From the NCBI GenBank assembly GCA_003497625.1, contig DNNO01000020.1, positions 171,025-235,024 on the forward strand: a stretch of 64,000 bases of DNA, given 5' to 3'. The notes under the pieces were generated by a model. It saw only the letters and a program-made list of their open reading frames with translations, made no database searches and was not told where the DNA came from. The position numbers were made by a program, and so were the translations under genes. This stretch comes from Flavobacterium sp. Lineage in GTDB: Bacteria > Bacteroidota > Bacteroidia > Flavobacteriales > Flavobacteriaceae. Positions 43,175 to 51,848 of the stretch are shown here, piece after piece (position 1 is the first letter of the stretch; the number at the start of each line of letters is the position of its first letter).

Positions 43175-43589
43175 AAAAGATATCTTGTTTGGAGTCTATA
43201 TGAATCCATTTTTTGTTGCTATTCAGTTTAAAGGAACCAATGTGTTCTTTATTCCAGAAATCTGGATGAATTAAAGAAAGAAAATTTGAACCGTCTTTTG
43301 CTAAGTACAGATGATAAGTTTCGCCTATTATAGGTTCAAATGAATATTTAGCATTGTATAAAATTTCATTCCATTCATATTCTTGCATTAATTTTTCATA
43401 TTCGGCTTTTAGTTCATTAAACTTACTTTCGAATTCTCTATTAACATTTCGAATACCAATATTTTTCCAATCAACAACATTATCCATTTTAATTGCTGGC
43501 GCACCAACACTTGTAGGATAAGCTAGTACATTTGCATTGTATCCATTTTCTTCAGAAAAAACTACATTATCAGGAATTTTGCTTTTCAT
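43173..43589 (-). CDS. DUF2452 protein
   Basis: 138 residues, no signal. The C-terminal block 'GETYHLYLAKDGSNFLSLIHPDFWNKEHIGSFKLNSNKKW' is the DUF2452 pattern. Function unknown. It is the last of a tightly packed minus-strand run (DUF2805, this gene) 2 bp after its neighbour, and likely co-transcribed with it. Confidence 0.75.
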   Translation of the reverse strand: MKSKIPDNVVFSEENGYNANVLAYPTSVGAPAIKMDNVVDWKNIGIRNVNREFESKFNELKAEYEKLMQEYEWNEILYNAKYSFEPIIGETYHLYLAKDGSNFLSLIHPDFWNKEHIGSFKLNSNKKWIHIDSKQDIF

Positions 43590-43591
43590 TT

Positions 43592-43882
43592 TTATCTTTT
43601 AGAAATTTTATTGTTAGTTATGGCTCTTTGAAGTTTGCATTTGAATCTATCAATGCCTTCAACTCGTTTGGCTAAATGTTTCGTTTTGCAATTTTCAACT
43701 CTTTTTCTCCATAGTTTATAGCTACTGAATTTGAGTTCTTTTTTCATTAACGCTTTTACATCAGCTTCACTCAGACCAAATTGAAATTTTATTGCATCAA
43801 ACGGAGTTCTGTCTTCCCAAGCCATTTCAATTATTCTGTCAATTTCAATATCTGTGAAGTCTTTTTTTGACGAAACATTCAT
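43592..43882 (-). CDS. TIGR03643/DUF2805 small protein
   Basis: 96 residues, basic C-terminus. 'FTDIEIDRIIEMAWEDRTPFDAIKFQFGLSEADVKALMKKEL' matches the TIGR03643 family and looks like a helix-turn-helix (about 7-50), followed by 'KLWRKRVENCKTKH'. DNA or RNA binding is plausible from the basic tail but not shown. It is 2 bp upstream of DUF2452. Confidence 0.72.
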   Translation of the reverse strand: MNVSSKKDFTDIEIDRIIEMAWEDRTPFDAIKFQFGLSEADVKALMKKELKFSSYKLWRKRVENCKTKHLAKRVEGIDRFKCKLQRAITNNKISKR

Positions 43883-43955
43883 TTTGTTTAATATTTAATT
43901 AAAAAAGTTAAACAAAATTACAAAAAAAAATATTTTAAAAGGGAATAGATTTGAA

Positions 43956-44363
43956 TTATTTATGTTTTTTCCAATATTTTACACCATAGCTACAAAAAAT
44001 CTCTTGTTGGGATTTGATTTTCTTTGTAGCTACGATGCAAACATTATCATCATCGTCTAATGTGATTTTGGAATTATTTTTAAATTCTAATTTAGAGAAA
44101 GCCTCCGCATCATTTGCATATTTAGCAAAACAATCCACATTCATAGAATCCAATATTGAACCGTCTAACATGTTAATGAAATAGCGGTCTTTACCTTCTG
44201 AAACTCTTTTTTTAGCTTCATTATCAGTTAAAATTTCTCCTTTAAAAAGTGAGATAATTTCATTAGGATAAATGTCAATTGCTGTATATAAACCTTTTCC
44301 AGCATTTGCTATTTGAGAATCTTGAATGTACAAATAATCAGATTCGGGTGCTTCAATTTTCAA
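43956..44363 (-). CDS. Small SET-domain protein
   Basis: 135 residues covering a compact SET fold: 'NAGKGLYTAIDIYPNEIISLF' (N-terminal), the SAM-site-like 'CFAKYANDAE' (in place of NHS) and the C-terminal 'EIFCSYGVKYW' (in place of ELxYDYG). SET enzymes methylate protein lysines; the bacterial substrate is unknown. Translation starts at a TTG (44363), 5 bp after the upstream metallopeptidase stop; no ATG is available. It lacks the usual post-SET cysteines. Confidence 0.78.
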   Translation of the reverse strand: MKIEAPESDYLYIQDSQIANAGKGLYTAIDIYPNEIISLFKGEILTDNEAKKRVSEGKDRYFINMLDGSILDSMNVDCFAKYANDAEAFSKLEFKNNSKITLDDDDNVCIVATKKIKSQQEIFCSYGVKYWKKHK

Positions 44364-44368
44364 AATAG

Positions 44369-45223
44369 CTATAGTTCTTCAGCAAAAGTATCGCCTAAAC
44401 GGATATCGCCAGATTTAAAACCTTTCATAAACCATTTCATGCGTTGTTCTGATGAGCCATGTGTAAAAGAATCAGGAACAACATGCCCTTGCATTTTGCT
44501 TTGAATGGCATCGTCACCTACAGCATGTGCAGCACTTAAAGCTTCTTCAATGTCGCCTTCTTCTAAATATTTTTGGTTGTAATGTGCCCATAATCCGCCA
44601 TAAAAATCGGCTTGTAATTCTAAACAAACGGATAATTTATTAGCTTCGGCTTCGCTTTTAGATTGTTGTAATTGTCTTACTTTTCCTGAAGTTCCAAGAA
44701 TAGTTTGTACGTGGTGACCCACTTCGTGTGCCACGACATAAGCTATAGCAAAATCGCCACCTTTAGCTCCAAAACGGGTACGAAGTTCTTCAAAAAAGGC
44801 TAAATCCATGTACACTTTTTTATCACCAGGGCAATAAAATGGTCCAGAAGCCGAACTTGCTCCACCACAAGCTGTTTCCACTGAACCTGTAAACAAGACC
44901 ATTTTAGGTTGTTCGTAAGTTCCTAAATTATTATCTTCAAATATTTTGGTCCAAATATCTTCTGTATCAGCAAAAACGGTTGAAACGAATTCACCCATTT
45001 CCTTTTCTTCAGGAGTAAGTTCTCTTTGTTCTACTTGTTCTGTTTGTTGAGCGCCTTGACTTTGTTGAATGGTATCAACAAATGGTGCTGCTTCTGGGAA
45101 AAACATTTTTACAAGAAAAAATACAATTGCAATAGCTCCACCACCAGCAATTACTTTTCCACCGCCCGACATTCCTCTTCTGTCTTCTACGTTGTCACTT
45201 TGACGTCTACCTTTCCATTTCAT
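44369..45223 (-). CDS. YpfJ-family neutral zinc metallopeptidase
   Basis: 284 residues. A basic N-terminus, a membrane helix (about 24-44) and a Q/E-rich linker precede a zinc-protease domain with 'VVAHEVGHHVQ'. Conserved cysteines in 'ETACGGASSASGPFYCPGDKKVYMD' define the YpfJ/KPN_02809 family. It should face the periplasm from the inner membrane. Substrates unknown. Co-directional with the SET gene, 5 bp apart. Confidence 0.87.
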   Translation of the reverse strand: MKWKGRRQSDNVEDRRGMSGGGKVIAGGGAIAIVFFLVKMFFPEAAPFVDTIQQSQGAQQTEQVEQRELTPEEKEMGEFVSTVFADTEDIWTKIFEDNNLGTYEQPKMVLFTGSVETACGGASSASGPFYCPGDKKVYMDLAFFEELRTRFGAKGGDFAIAYVVAHEVGHHVQTILGTSGKVRQLQQSKSEAEANKLSVCLELQADFYGGLWAHYNQKYLEEGDIEEALSAAHAVGDDAIQSKMQGHVVPDSFTHGSSEQRMKWFMKGFKSGDIRLGDTFAEEL

Positions 45224-45243
45224 AACTATATTTTTTTAATTAA

Positions 45244-46596
45244 TTAAAATCCGAAACGAACTCCTAAATATAAATCGGCTTGTTTTCCACTGTCGGCTAA
45301 AGCTGTAAATACACTATTTGATCCTATAAAAAATCCTGATAATCTAAATCCGATACCACTAGTAAATCCTGAAATTTCATTTGCTGCCAATGGGGCATAA
45401 GCTTCAAACCATTTTGTGGTAAATCTTGGAATTAAAGTATATGAATTTTGAGTAGTAATAACGTCGCTTTCACTATCGTCACTTACTTTTTGATTGATGC
45501 TTCCTGTAACAAACCATTTTTTTGTTAATCTAACATCGGCATAAGCATTAATAACGGTTGGTAATTTTACTGTGTAATCTGCTGTGCTTGATGTTGATTG
45601 AAAATAAGCCGCGTTTGCAGGATCGTTTAAGATAGCTTCAATTTCTGATAAACTTTCAGCATTTTCAAATTGATTCAAATCTAAACTTTCAAAGTCATCC
45701 ACATTTAAGATGTAGTTTTTACTTAAGTTGTTATCCGATTTAAAAGTCATTGAACCTATGTTTTTAATTGAAAGTCCAGTATTTAATCTATAGCTGTTTG
45801 CATCATTTTCATCTTTCCAACGGTAATTAACTGCAATATCCGTTGCAAACCCGTTAATTCCTTGAGAGAAAAATTCGTTATAGTTTCCTTGGTCGTTATA
45901 ATCATCCGCTAAAACTCCGGCGTAAGCAATATTAATGTTTGCAGAAGCATCAACCAATGAAATATCTCCAAAATTATTTACAATCGTACCGTTTAAATTA
46001 TCTGCAGAAAAGTTTGCATAAGCTCCTGGAAACAATAAACGTAAATTAGCTCCGACATTCAATTTATGTTTAGGTAAATCGATTAAGTTTCTAGCAATTG
46101 TAAAATCAATTTCTCCCCAAGTGGTGGCATTTAATCTTTGATTATCGTTTGAAGAAATCATTGTTTGAGAAAAAATATCACTTAATTCGCCATTCTGAAT
46201 AGCATCTCCTAATTTTGAATCTACATTAATAGCATTTGCTTTTATGTTAGCTATTGAAGTAATTCCGAAACCCCATTTTTGGTATTTGAAAGCAAATGAA
46301 GGACCAAGAATTTGAGCATCTAATCTTAAATTAACTGCTTCATCGCCTTCAAAAATTTTATCTTCTAAGTTGTCTCCGCTAACTAAATCACTAAATGTTA
46401 GTTTGTTATTAGCCATTCCTAAAGAGAAATTGAAAAGATTTGCTTCGTATTTAGTATTCATATTAACTAATTCGGCAGGATTGTTATTTGCATTTAACAA
46501 ACCACCTCTTTTAGATGTTGAAATTCCACTAAAATGTTCTTGAGAATAGGAGTAACAAGCCGTAATTAATGTTAGAGAAAGAAATAAATTTTTCAT
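45244..46596 (-). CDS. DUF5723-family outer-membrane beta-barrel protein
   Basis: 450 residues from the ATG at 46596, with signal peptide (MKNLFLSLTLITACYSYSQ). The pattern 'FSGISTSKRGGLLNANNNPAELVN', 'FAFKYQKWGFGIT' and a C-terminal 'QADLYLGVRFGF' is typical of DUF5723 proteins, which resemble OmpP1-like barrels. Function unknown. A longer frame overlaps the upstream RluA gene and is not used. It sits 13 bp after the RluA-type gene. Confidence 0.75.
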   Translation of the reverse strand: MKNLFLSLTLITACYSYSQEHFSGISTSKRGGLLNANNNPAELVNMNTKYEANLFNFSLGMANNKLTFSDLVSGDNLEDKIFEGDEAVNLRLDAQILGPSFAFKYQKWGFGITSIANIKANAINVDSKLGDAIQNGELSDIFSQTMISSNDNQRLNATTWGEIDFTIARNLIDLPKHKLNVGANLRLLFPGAYANFSADNLNGTIVNNFGDISLVDASANINIAYAGVLADDYNDQGNYNEFFSQGINGFATDIAVNYRWKDENDANSYRLNTGLSIKNIGSMTFKSDNNLSKNYILNVDDFESLDLNQFENAESLSEIEAILNDPANAAYFQSTSSTADYTVKLPTVINAYADVRLTKKWFVTGSINQKVSDDSESDVITTQNSYTLIPRFTTKWFEAYAPLAANEISGFTSGIGFRLSGFFIGSNSVFTALADSGKQADLYLGVRFGF

Positions 46597-46609
46597 AGAT
46601 TTTAAATAA

Positions 46610-47305
46610 TTAAAGTGTGTTCCAAATGCTATCTTTTGGTGTTGTTGCATTAAAAGTAATAATTTCTTTTGAAACAGGATGCGTTAGTATTAATTTTCTC
46701 GCATGTAAATGAATACCACCATCTGGATTACTTCGGTCAAAACCATATTTTAAATCGCCTTTGATGGGGCAACCTATGGCTTGTAGTTGTGCTCTAATTT
46801 GATGATGTCTTCCTGTGTGTAAATCAATCTCTAAAACAAAATAATTATCTAATTTTTTAATAATTTGATAACTTAAACTGGCTTTTTTGCTCTCGGGAAC
46901 TTCTTTTAAATGTGCTTTTGAAGTATTATTTTTAGTATTTCGTTTTAAGAAATGAACTAAAGTATCTTTTTCTTTTGGAGGACAATTTTTAACGACTGCC
47001 CAATATGTTTTTTGAGTTTCTCTGTTCTTAAACGTTTCGTTTAAACGTGTTAGTGCTTTTGACGTTTTTGCAAAGACAACAATTCCAGTGGTAGGTCTGT
47101 CTAAACGATGCACAACACCTAAAAAAACATCTCCAGGTTTATTGTGTTTTTCCTTGATGTATTCTTTTACCACATCAGAAAGTGGTTTATCTCCTGTTTT
47201 ATCTCCCTGAACGATATCGCCTACACGTTTATTGATGACAATAATATGATTGTCTTCGTGAAGGATTTGAAGATTATCTTTTGTAGAAATTTCTTTAGTA
47301 GACAC
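46610..47305 (-). CDS. RluA-family pseudouridine synthase
   Basis: 231 residues with the catalytic block 'HRLDRPTTGIVVFAKT' (aspartate nucleophile in HRLDR). 'HTGRHHQIRAQL' is the second family motif. It isomerises uridine to pseudouridine in rRNA or tRNA; the exact target is uncertain, and there is no S4 domain. It starts at a GTG (47305), 2 bp after panB, which fits tight coupling. Confidence 0.9.
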   Translation of the reverse strand: MSTKEISTKDNLQILHEDNHIIVINKRVGDIVQGDKTGDKPLSDVVKEYIKEKHNKPGDVFLGVVHRLDRPTTGIVVFAKTSKALTRLNETFKNRETQKTYWAVVKNCPPKEKDTLVHFLKRNTKNNTSKAHLKEVPESKKASLSYQIIKKLDNYFVLEIDLHTGRHHQIRAQLQAIGCPIKGDLKYGFDRSNPDGGIHLHARKLILTHPVSKEIITFNATTPKDSIWNTL

Positions 47306-47307
47306 AA

Positions 47308-48126
47308 TTAATATTGTTCGTTTGCATTTGGAAAATCTTTCGATTTTACATCCGTAACATATTGCCCAATGGCTTTTGTCATTTGATCGTATAAATCTAA
47401 ATAACGGCGTAAGAATCTTGGACTAAATTCGTTATTCATGCCTAACATGTCGTGAATTACCAAAACTTGTCCGTCAACGCCACCACCAGCACCAATTCCA
47501 ATTACAGGAATCGAAATACTTTTAGCCACTTTTTCTGCCAAGGCTGCAGGGATTTTTTCTAAAACTAAGGCGAAGCAACCTAATTTTTCAAGCATTTTTG
47601 CATCTTCCAATAATTTTTCGGCTTCAGCGTCTTCTTTGGCTCTAACGGTGTACGTTCCGAATTTATAAATAGATTGTGGTGTTAAACCTAAATGTCCCAT
47701 AACAGGAATTCCAGCATTTAATATTTTTTTGATAGAATCTTTAATTTCACTTCCACCTTCTAATTTTACGGCATGTCCGCCAGATTCTTTCATAATTCTG
47801 ATGGATGAACGTAACGCTTCTTTAGAATCGGATTGGTAACTTCCGAAAGGTAAATCAACTACAACCAAAGCTCTTTCACAAGCACGTACAACACTTGATG
47901 CGTGATAAATCATTTGGTCCAGTGTAATAGGAAGTGTAGTTTCATGTCCCGCCATAACATTACTTGCTGAATCACCAACTAAAATAACATCAACTCCAGC
48001 TGAATCAACAATTTTTGCCATTGTAAAATCATATGAAGTTAACATAGAGATTTTTTCTCCATTTTCTTTCATTTCAATTAGTGTTTTTGTTGTGATTCTT
48101 TTGTAATCTTTCTTCGCTACTGACAT
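47308..48126 (-). CDS. panB: 3-methyl-2-oxobutanoate hydroxymethyltransferase
   Basis: 272 residues. Metal and substrate motifs: '[45 protein letters not shown]' and '[16 protein letters not shown]', with '[24 protein letters not shown]'. It makes ketopantoate from 2-ketoisovalerate and methylene-tetrahydrofolate for pantothenate and CoA. No other pan gene is adjacent. Divergent from nhaD across a 130-bp gap with an inverted repeat. Confidence 0.95.
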   Translation of the reverse strand: MSVAKKDYKRITTKTLIEMKENGEKISMLTSYDFTMAKIVDSAGVDVILVGDSASNVMAGHETTLPITLDQMIYHASSVVRACERALVVVDLPFGSYQSDSKEALRSSIRIMKESGGHAVKLEGGSEIKDSIKKILNAGIPVMGHLGLTPQSIYKFGTYTVRAKEDAEAEKLLEDAKMLEKLGCFALVLEKIPAALAEKVAKSISIPVIGIGAGGGVDGQVLVIHDMLGMNNEFSPRFLRRYLDLYDQMTKAIGQYVTDVKSKDFPNANEQY

Positions 48127-48146
48127 GTTTTATCGTATTTGAAACA

Positions 48147-48154
48147 CAAAGGTA
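48147..48154 (-). promoter_or_regulatory. panB: Possible -7 element of the panB promoter
   Basis: TACCTTTG on the minus strand matches TAnnTTTG, 20 bp before the ATG, but with no clear -33. Confidence 0.4.
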
Positions 48155-48174
48155 ATAAATGTTACTTTCTTTTT

Positions 48175-48241
48175 ACGGCACTTGAAAAATATTTATCAAA
48201 TATTAAATTAATGTTAAATTAATGTTTTAATTTAGTGCCGT
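48175..48241. promoter_or_regulatory. 8-bp inverted repeat flanking the panB-nhaD gap
   Basis: ACGGCACT (48175-48182) and AGTGCCGT (48234-48241) are perfect inverted copies 51 bp apart, enclosing an 11-bp direct repeat TTAAATTAATG. This could be a two-site operator for nhaD; it is an inference. Confidence 0.4.
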
Positions 48242-48256
48242 TTTAAAAATAAAAAA

Positions 48257-49543
48257 ATGATCCCTATATTACTATTCGTTGCAATTCTTGGCTATTTATC
48301 AGTTATTTTAGAGTCTCCTATCCGAATCAATAAGACAATTACTGCTTTGCTTACCGGAACCATTTGTTGGGTGGTTATCGCTATTTTTAGTCACGATGAT
48401 CAACATTTAGTAACCGAAAAGTTAATGGAATATTTTGGTGAAATTTCAGGCTTACTTATTTTTTTAATGGGTGCCATGACAATTGTTGAACTGATTGATA
48501 TTCACAAAGGTTTTACCGTAATTACCAGTAGAATTAGAACGACATCGGTGTTGAGATTATTATGGATTGTTGCTTTTATAACCTTTATTCTTTCTGCTTT
48601 ATTAGATAATTTGGCAACAGCTATCATTATGGTTACGCTTTTAAGAAAGTTAATGCCAAAAGGAGAAATCAGAATGATATTAACTGGAATTGTAGTAATA
48701 GCAGCTAATGCGGGAGGAGCTTTCAGTCCAATTGGAGACGTTACCACAACTTTACTATGGATTGGAGGTCAAGTAAGTTCGTTTGGAATTGTGAAAGCGT
48801 TATTTTTACCTTCAGTTATGGTATTATTAGTGCCAACAATTATTGCAAGTTTCAGAATGCGAGGTTTTGCGGTATTAAGAGCTCAAGTGTCAATGGCTCA
48901 AGTGCGTCAGGAAGAAAAAATGAGAGGTAGTATGAGTGTTTTTATTGCGGGTGTTTTAGGTTTAGTAATGGTTCCAGTTATTAAAACCTTAACAGGATTG
49001 CCTCCGTTTATTGGTGTTTTAATCTCATTATCAATGGTTTCATTGGTTTCAATTATGTACCACAGAAATAAAACACAGGACGAAAAAGATAAATTTTCAG
49101 TAGCTTATGCCTTGACTAAAGTAGATATTAGTTCTATTTTATATTTCATGGGAATTTTATTAATGGTCTTTGCTTTGCAAGAAGTAGGTGTTTTGAGAGA
49201 AATGGCAGATTTTTTAATTAAAACTTTACCAAATACAGATGCCATGATTATTGCAATTGGTGTTTTATCATCAATTGTAGATAACGGAAGTTTAGTGGCT
49301 GCTACACAAGGAATGTTCTCATTAGTAGAATATCCAATGGATCATACGTTATGGGAATTTATCGCTTTATGTGCTGGAACAGGTGGAAGTATGTTAGTAA
49401 TTGGTTCTGCAGCAGGTATCGCGGTCATGGAGAAAGAAAAAATCACTTTCATGTGGTATTTAAAGAAGATAACACCTTTAGCTATCGCAGGTTATATTGC
49501 CGGAATTGTAACATATTTAGTTCAGGTGTTACTAATGCATTAA
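48257..49543 (+). CDS. nhaD: NhaD-type Na+/H+ antiporter
   Basis: 428 residues with about eleven membrane helices. 'LLDNLATAIIMVTLLRKL' and 'NAGGAFSPIGDVTTTLLWIGGQ' are the ion-site blocks of NhaD/arsenical-pump-like transporters. It should expel sodium at alkaline pH. Upstream of the NTF2-like gene and the potassium module on the same strand; a monovalent-cation theme runs from here to 56 kb. Confidence 0.9.
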   Translation: MIPILLFVAILGYLSVILESPIRINKTITALLTGTICWVVIAIFSHDDQHLVTEKLMEYFGEISGLLIFLMGAMTIVELIDIHKGFTVITSRIRTTSVLRLLWIVAFITFILSALLDNLATAIIMVTLLRKLMPKGEIRMILTGIVVIAANAGGAFSPIGDVTTTLLWIGGQVSSFGIVKALFLPSVMVLLVPTIIASFRMRGFAVLRAQVSMAQVRQEEKMRGSMSVFIAGVLGLVMVPVIKTLTGLPPFIGVLISLSMVSLVSIMYHRNKTQDEKDKFSVAYALTKVDISSILYFMGILLMVFALQEVGVLREMADFLIKTLPNTDAMIIAIGVLSSIVDNGSLVAATQGMFSLVEYPMDHTLWEFIALCAGTGGSMLVIGSAAGIAVMEKEKITFMWYLKKITPLAIAGYIAGIVTYLVQVLLMH

Positions 49544-49558
49544 CCAAATAATTTTGCA

Positions 49559-49999
49559 ATGAAGAAACTACTTATTATCGCAACAGTTTTAGTATCAAAC
49601 TTATTCTTTGCTCAAGAAAAAACTCCTAAAGCAATTGTGGAAGACTTTTTTATTGCATTTCATGCAAAAGACACTCTTGCTTTAAGAGAATTATGTCATC
49701 CAGAAATTGTATTGCGAACAGTTGCCAATACTAAAGAAGGAAACAAATTGAAAGATGATAAATTTGATGAATTTTTAAATTCAATAGCCACTATTCCAGC
49801 TAATTTGAAGATTTTTGAAAAACTAATTGACTACAAAGTAGAAATTGATGGCAACTTAGCCCATGTTTGGACACCGTATGAGTTTTATGTAAATGATAAG
49901 CTAAGTCACATTGGTGCAAACGCTTTTACCTTGTATAACGACAACGGAAAATGGCAAATTATTCATTTGATTGATACTCGTAGAAAGAAATCTTTATAA
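49559..49999 (+). CDS. Exported NTF2-like protein
   Basis: 146 residues with a signal peptide (MKKLLIIATVLVSNLFFAQ). The mature part has the cone-shaped NTF2/SnoaL pattern: 'AIVEDFFIAFHAKDTLALRELCHPEIVL', then a 'HVWTPYEFYVNDKLSHIG' sheet and 'GKWQIIHLIDTRRK'. Periplasmic; function unknown. Its stop codon overlaps the first KdpE-like half-site of the next promoter. Confidence 0.78.
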   Translation: MKKLLIIATVLVSNLFFAQEKTPKAIVEDFFIAFHAKDTLALRELCHPEIVLRTVANTKEGNKLKDDKFDEFLNSIATIPANLKIFEKLIDYKVEIDGNLAHVWTPYEFYVNDKLSHIGANAFTLYNDNGKWQIIHLIDTRRKKSL

Positions 50000-50041
50000 A
50001 ATCTTTATACTTATTAGCATTTCTTTTATACGCTATTTATA
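49993..50041 (+). promoter_or_regulatory. Two KdpE-like boxes (TTTATA-N5-TTTATA)
   Basis: TTTATA occurs at 49993-49998, 50004-50009, 50025-50030 and 50036-50041. Start-to-start distances are 11, 21 and 11 bp, so the sites lie on one face of the helix, in two pairs with 5-bp gaps. OmpR-family regulators bind such direct repeats, and I recall the E. coli KdpE site as TTTATA-N5-TTTACA. The downstream pair lies where an activator would contact RNA polymerase. Confidence 0.7.
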
Positions 50042-50051
50042 AAACCCAACT

Positions 50052-50059
50052 TATCTTTG
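50052..50059 (+). promoter_or_regulatory. -7 element of the potassium-module promoter
   Basis: TATCTTTG matches TAnnTTTG, 30 bp before the GTG start. No TTTG at -33, which fits activator dependence on the TTTATA boxes. Confidence 0.55.
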
Positions 50060-50089
50060 CCATGTAATTCAATGGTAAAGTTTTAAAGC

Positions 50090-51160
50090 GTGTTTAGTAG
50101 AACATCAAATCCTAACAATCAATATATTTTCAGCATAATATTAGTGGTGCTGGTTTCGCTTGTTTGCTTTGCTTTTAAAGATATTATTGGCTATAAAGTT
50201 ATTGCCTTTATTCTTTTGGTTACCGTTTCTTTTATAGCCATGTTTTACAGAATTGTTCCAACATTATTAGCCGCAGTTTTGAGTGCTTTAATTTGGAATT
50301 TCTTTTTTATCAAACCATATTTTACGTTTCATATCGGAAATACTGAAGACAAATTTATGTTCTTTATGTATTTTGTAATTGCTTTAATTAATGCTGTTTT
50401 GACGTTCAAAATCAGACAAATTGAACGAATTGCGAATGAAAAAGAGTCAAAATTAAAATCCATAAAACTCTACAACACCCTTTTAGATAGTTTATCCCAC
50501 GAATTAAAAACACCTATTTCTGCCATTATTGGTTCAACCGATGCGCTTCAAAGTAATGCAATTATGACTGAAAATCAGAAAGAGAAACTATTGGAAGAAA
50601 TTTCAATTGCCTCATTACGACTGAATAATCAAGTTGAAAATTTATTGAATATGTCTCGATTAGAATCGGGTGTTATTGTTGCAAAAATGGATTGGGTTGA
50701 CGTGAATGAAATTGTGTATGAGGTAATTAGATCTCTGAAGATTAAATCGTATTCGCAAAAAATACTAGTTATTTCTACCGAAAATTTACCGCTTTTTAAA
50801 TTGGATTACGGTTTAACGGAGCATGTTATTTACAATTTATTGAACAATGCCATAATTTATACGCCTGAAAAAAGCACTATAACAATCAATTTATCATATA
50901 CCGAAGATACTTTGCAAATTATAATTTTAGATGAAGGAAATGGTTTTCCAGAAGATGAGATTGCTTTTGTTTTTGATAAATTTTACCGACTTAAAAATTC
51001 GAGACCAGGTGGTTCTGGTTTAGGATTATCTATTGTAAAAGGTTTCGTTGAAGCGCAAAACGGAACTGTAACTTTAGAAAATAGAGTAGAAGGTGGAGCA
51101 AAATTTGTAATCAAAATTAAAACTGAAGTTTCAAAATTTAAACCGATAGATAATGAATAA
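50090..51160 (+). CDS. KdpD-like sensor histidine kinase lacking the N-terminal KdpD/USP domains
   Basis: 356 residues. Starts at a GTG. The first about 110 residues have four hydrophobic segments with 'WNFFFIKPYFTFHIGNTED', the KdpD membrane domain (DUF4118). Then come the phosphoacceptor H-box 'SLSHELKTPISAIIG', N-box 'YNLLNNAIIYTP', 'ILDEGNGFPED' and 'GGSGLGLSIVKG'. Full KdpD is about 900 residues with a cytoplasmic KdpD and USP sensor portion; that part is absent. The gene overlaps its partner regulator by 8 bp. It likely senses potassium or osmotic state. Confidence 0.88.
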   Translation: MFSRTSNPNNQYIFSIILVVLVSLVCFAFKDIIGYKVIAFILLVTVSFIAMFYRIVPTLLAAVLSALIWNFFFIKPYFTFHIGNTEDKFMFFMYFVIALINAVLTFKIRQIERIANEKESKLKSIKLYNTLLDSLSHELKTPISAIIGSTDALQSNAIMTENQKEKLLEEISIASLRLNNQVENLLNMSRLESGVIVAKMDWVDVNEIVYEVIRSLKIKSYSQKILVISTENLPLFKLDYGLTEHVIYNLLNNAIIYTPEKSTITINLSYTEDTLQIIILDEGNGFPEDEIAFVFDKFYRLKNSRPGGSGLGLSIVKGFVEAQNGTVTLENRVEGGAKFVIKIKTEVSKFKPIDNE

Positions 51161-51836
51161 GCGCCAAATTTTAGTCATTGATGATGAATCACAAATCAGA
51201 AAGCTTTTAGAAATTACTTTAAGCACGAATGATTTTGACGTTAAACTAGCTGAAAATGGCTTAGAAGGTATTCGTTTTGCTGCAACTTTTCAACCCGATT
51301 TGATTATGCTCGACTTGGGTTTACCCGATGTTGATGGTCAAAAAGTATTACAACAATTGCGCGAATGGTATTTGAATCCCATCATGATTTTATCGGTTAA
51401 AAGTGAAGAATCGGAAATTGTAAAAGCTTTAGATAATGGAGCTAATGATTATTTAATTAAACCATTTAGAACACAAGAATTATTAGCAAGAGTGCGTTCT
51501 CACATGAGAAATCACATCAAAGAAGCTTCGGAACCAGTTATTACTTCATCTAATTTTTCGATTGATTTGATAGCCCGAATCGTAAAAGTGAATAACGAAG
51601 AAGTCAAATTAACTCAAACAGAGTTTAATTTGTTAGCCATTTTGGCAAAAAACGAAGGAAAAGTATTAACACATCAATACTTATTAAAGGAAATTTGGGG
51701 AAAAAGTTATAGCGACCAAACCCAATATCTACGCGTGTTTGTAGCACAATTAAGAAAAAAAATTGAGAAAGATGCCAATCATCCCGAAATGATTCTTACC
51801 GAAAGCGGAATTGGTTATCGATTTATTCTGACATAA
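51153..51836 (+). CDS. kdpE: KdpE-like OmpR-family response regulator
   Basis: 227 residues: receiver domain (phosphoacceptor D54 in 'IMLDLGLPDVDG', switch lysine in 'NDYLIKPFRTQELLARV') and C-terminal winged helix ('EVKLTQTEFNLLAILAKNEGKVLTHQYLLKEIWG', 'YLRVFVAQLRKKIE'). KdpE is the closest named family by its motif layout and the KdpD-like partner. It likely binds the TTTATA pairs upstream and activates the operon, including trkH and kup further down. It overlaps the kinase gene by 8 bp. Confidence 0.85.
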   Translation: MNKRQILVIDDESQIRKLLEITLSTNDFDVKLAENGLEGIRFAATFQPDLIMLDLGLPDVDGQKVLQQLREWYLNPIMILSVKSEESEIVKALDNGANDYLIKPFRTQELLARVRSHMRNHIKEASEPVITSSNFSIDLIARIVKVNNEEVKLTQTEFNLLAILAKNEGKVLTHQYLLKEIWGKSYSDQTQYLRVFVAQLRKKIEKDANHPEMILTESGIGYRFILT

Positions 51837-51848
51837 AAATCATTACAT

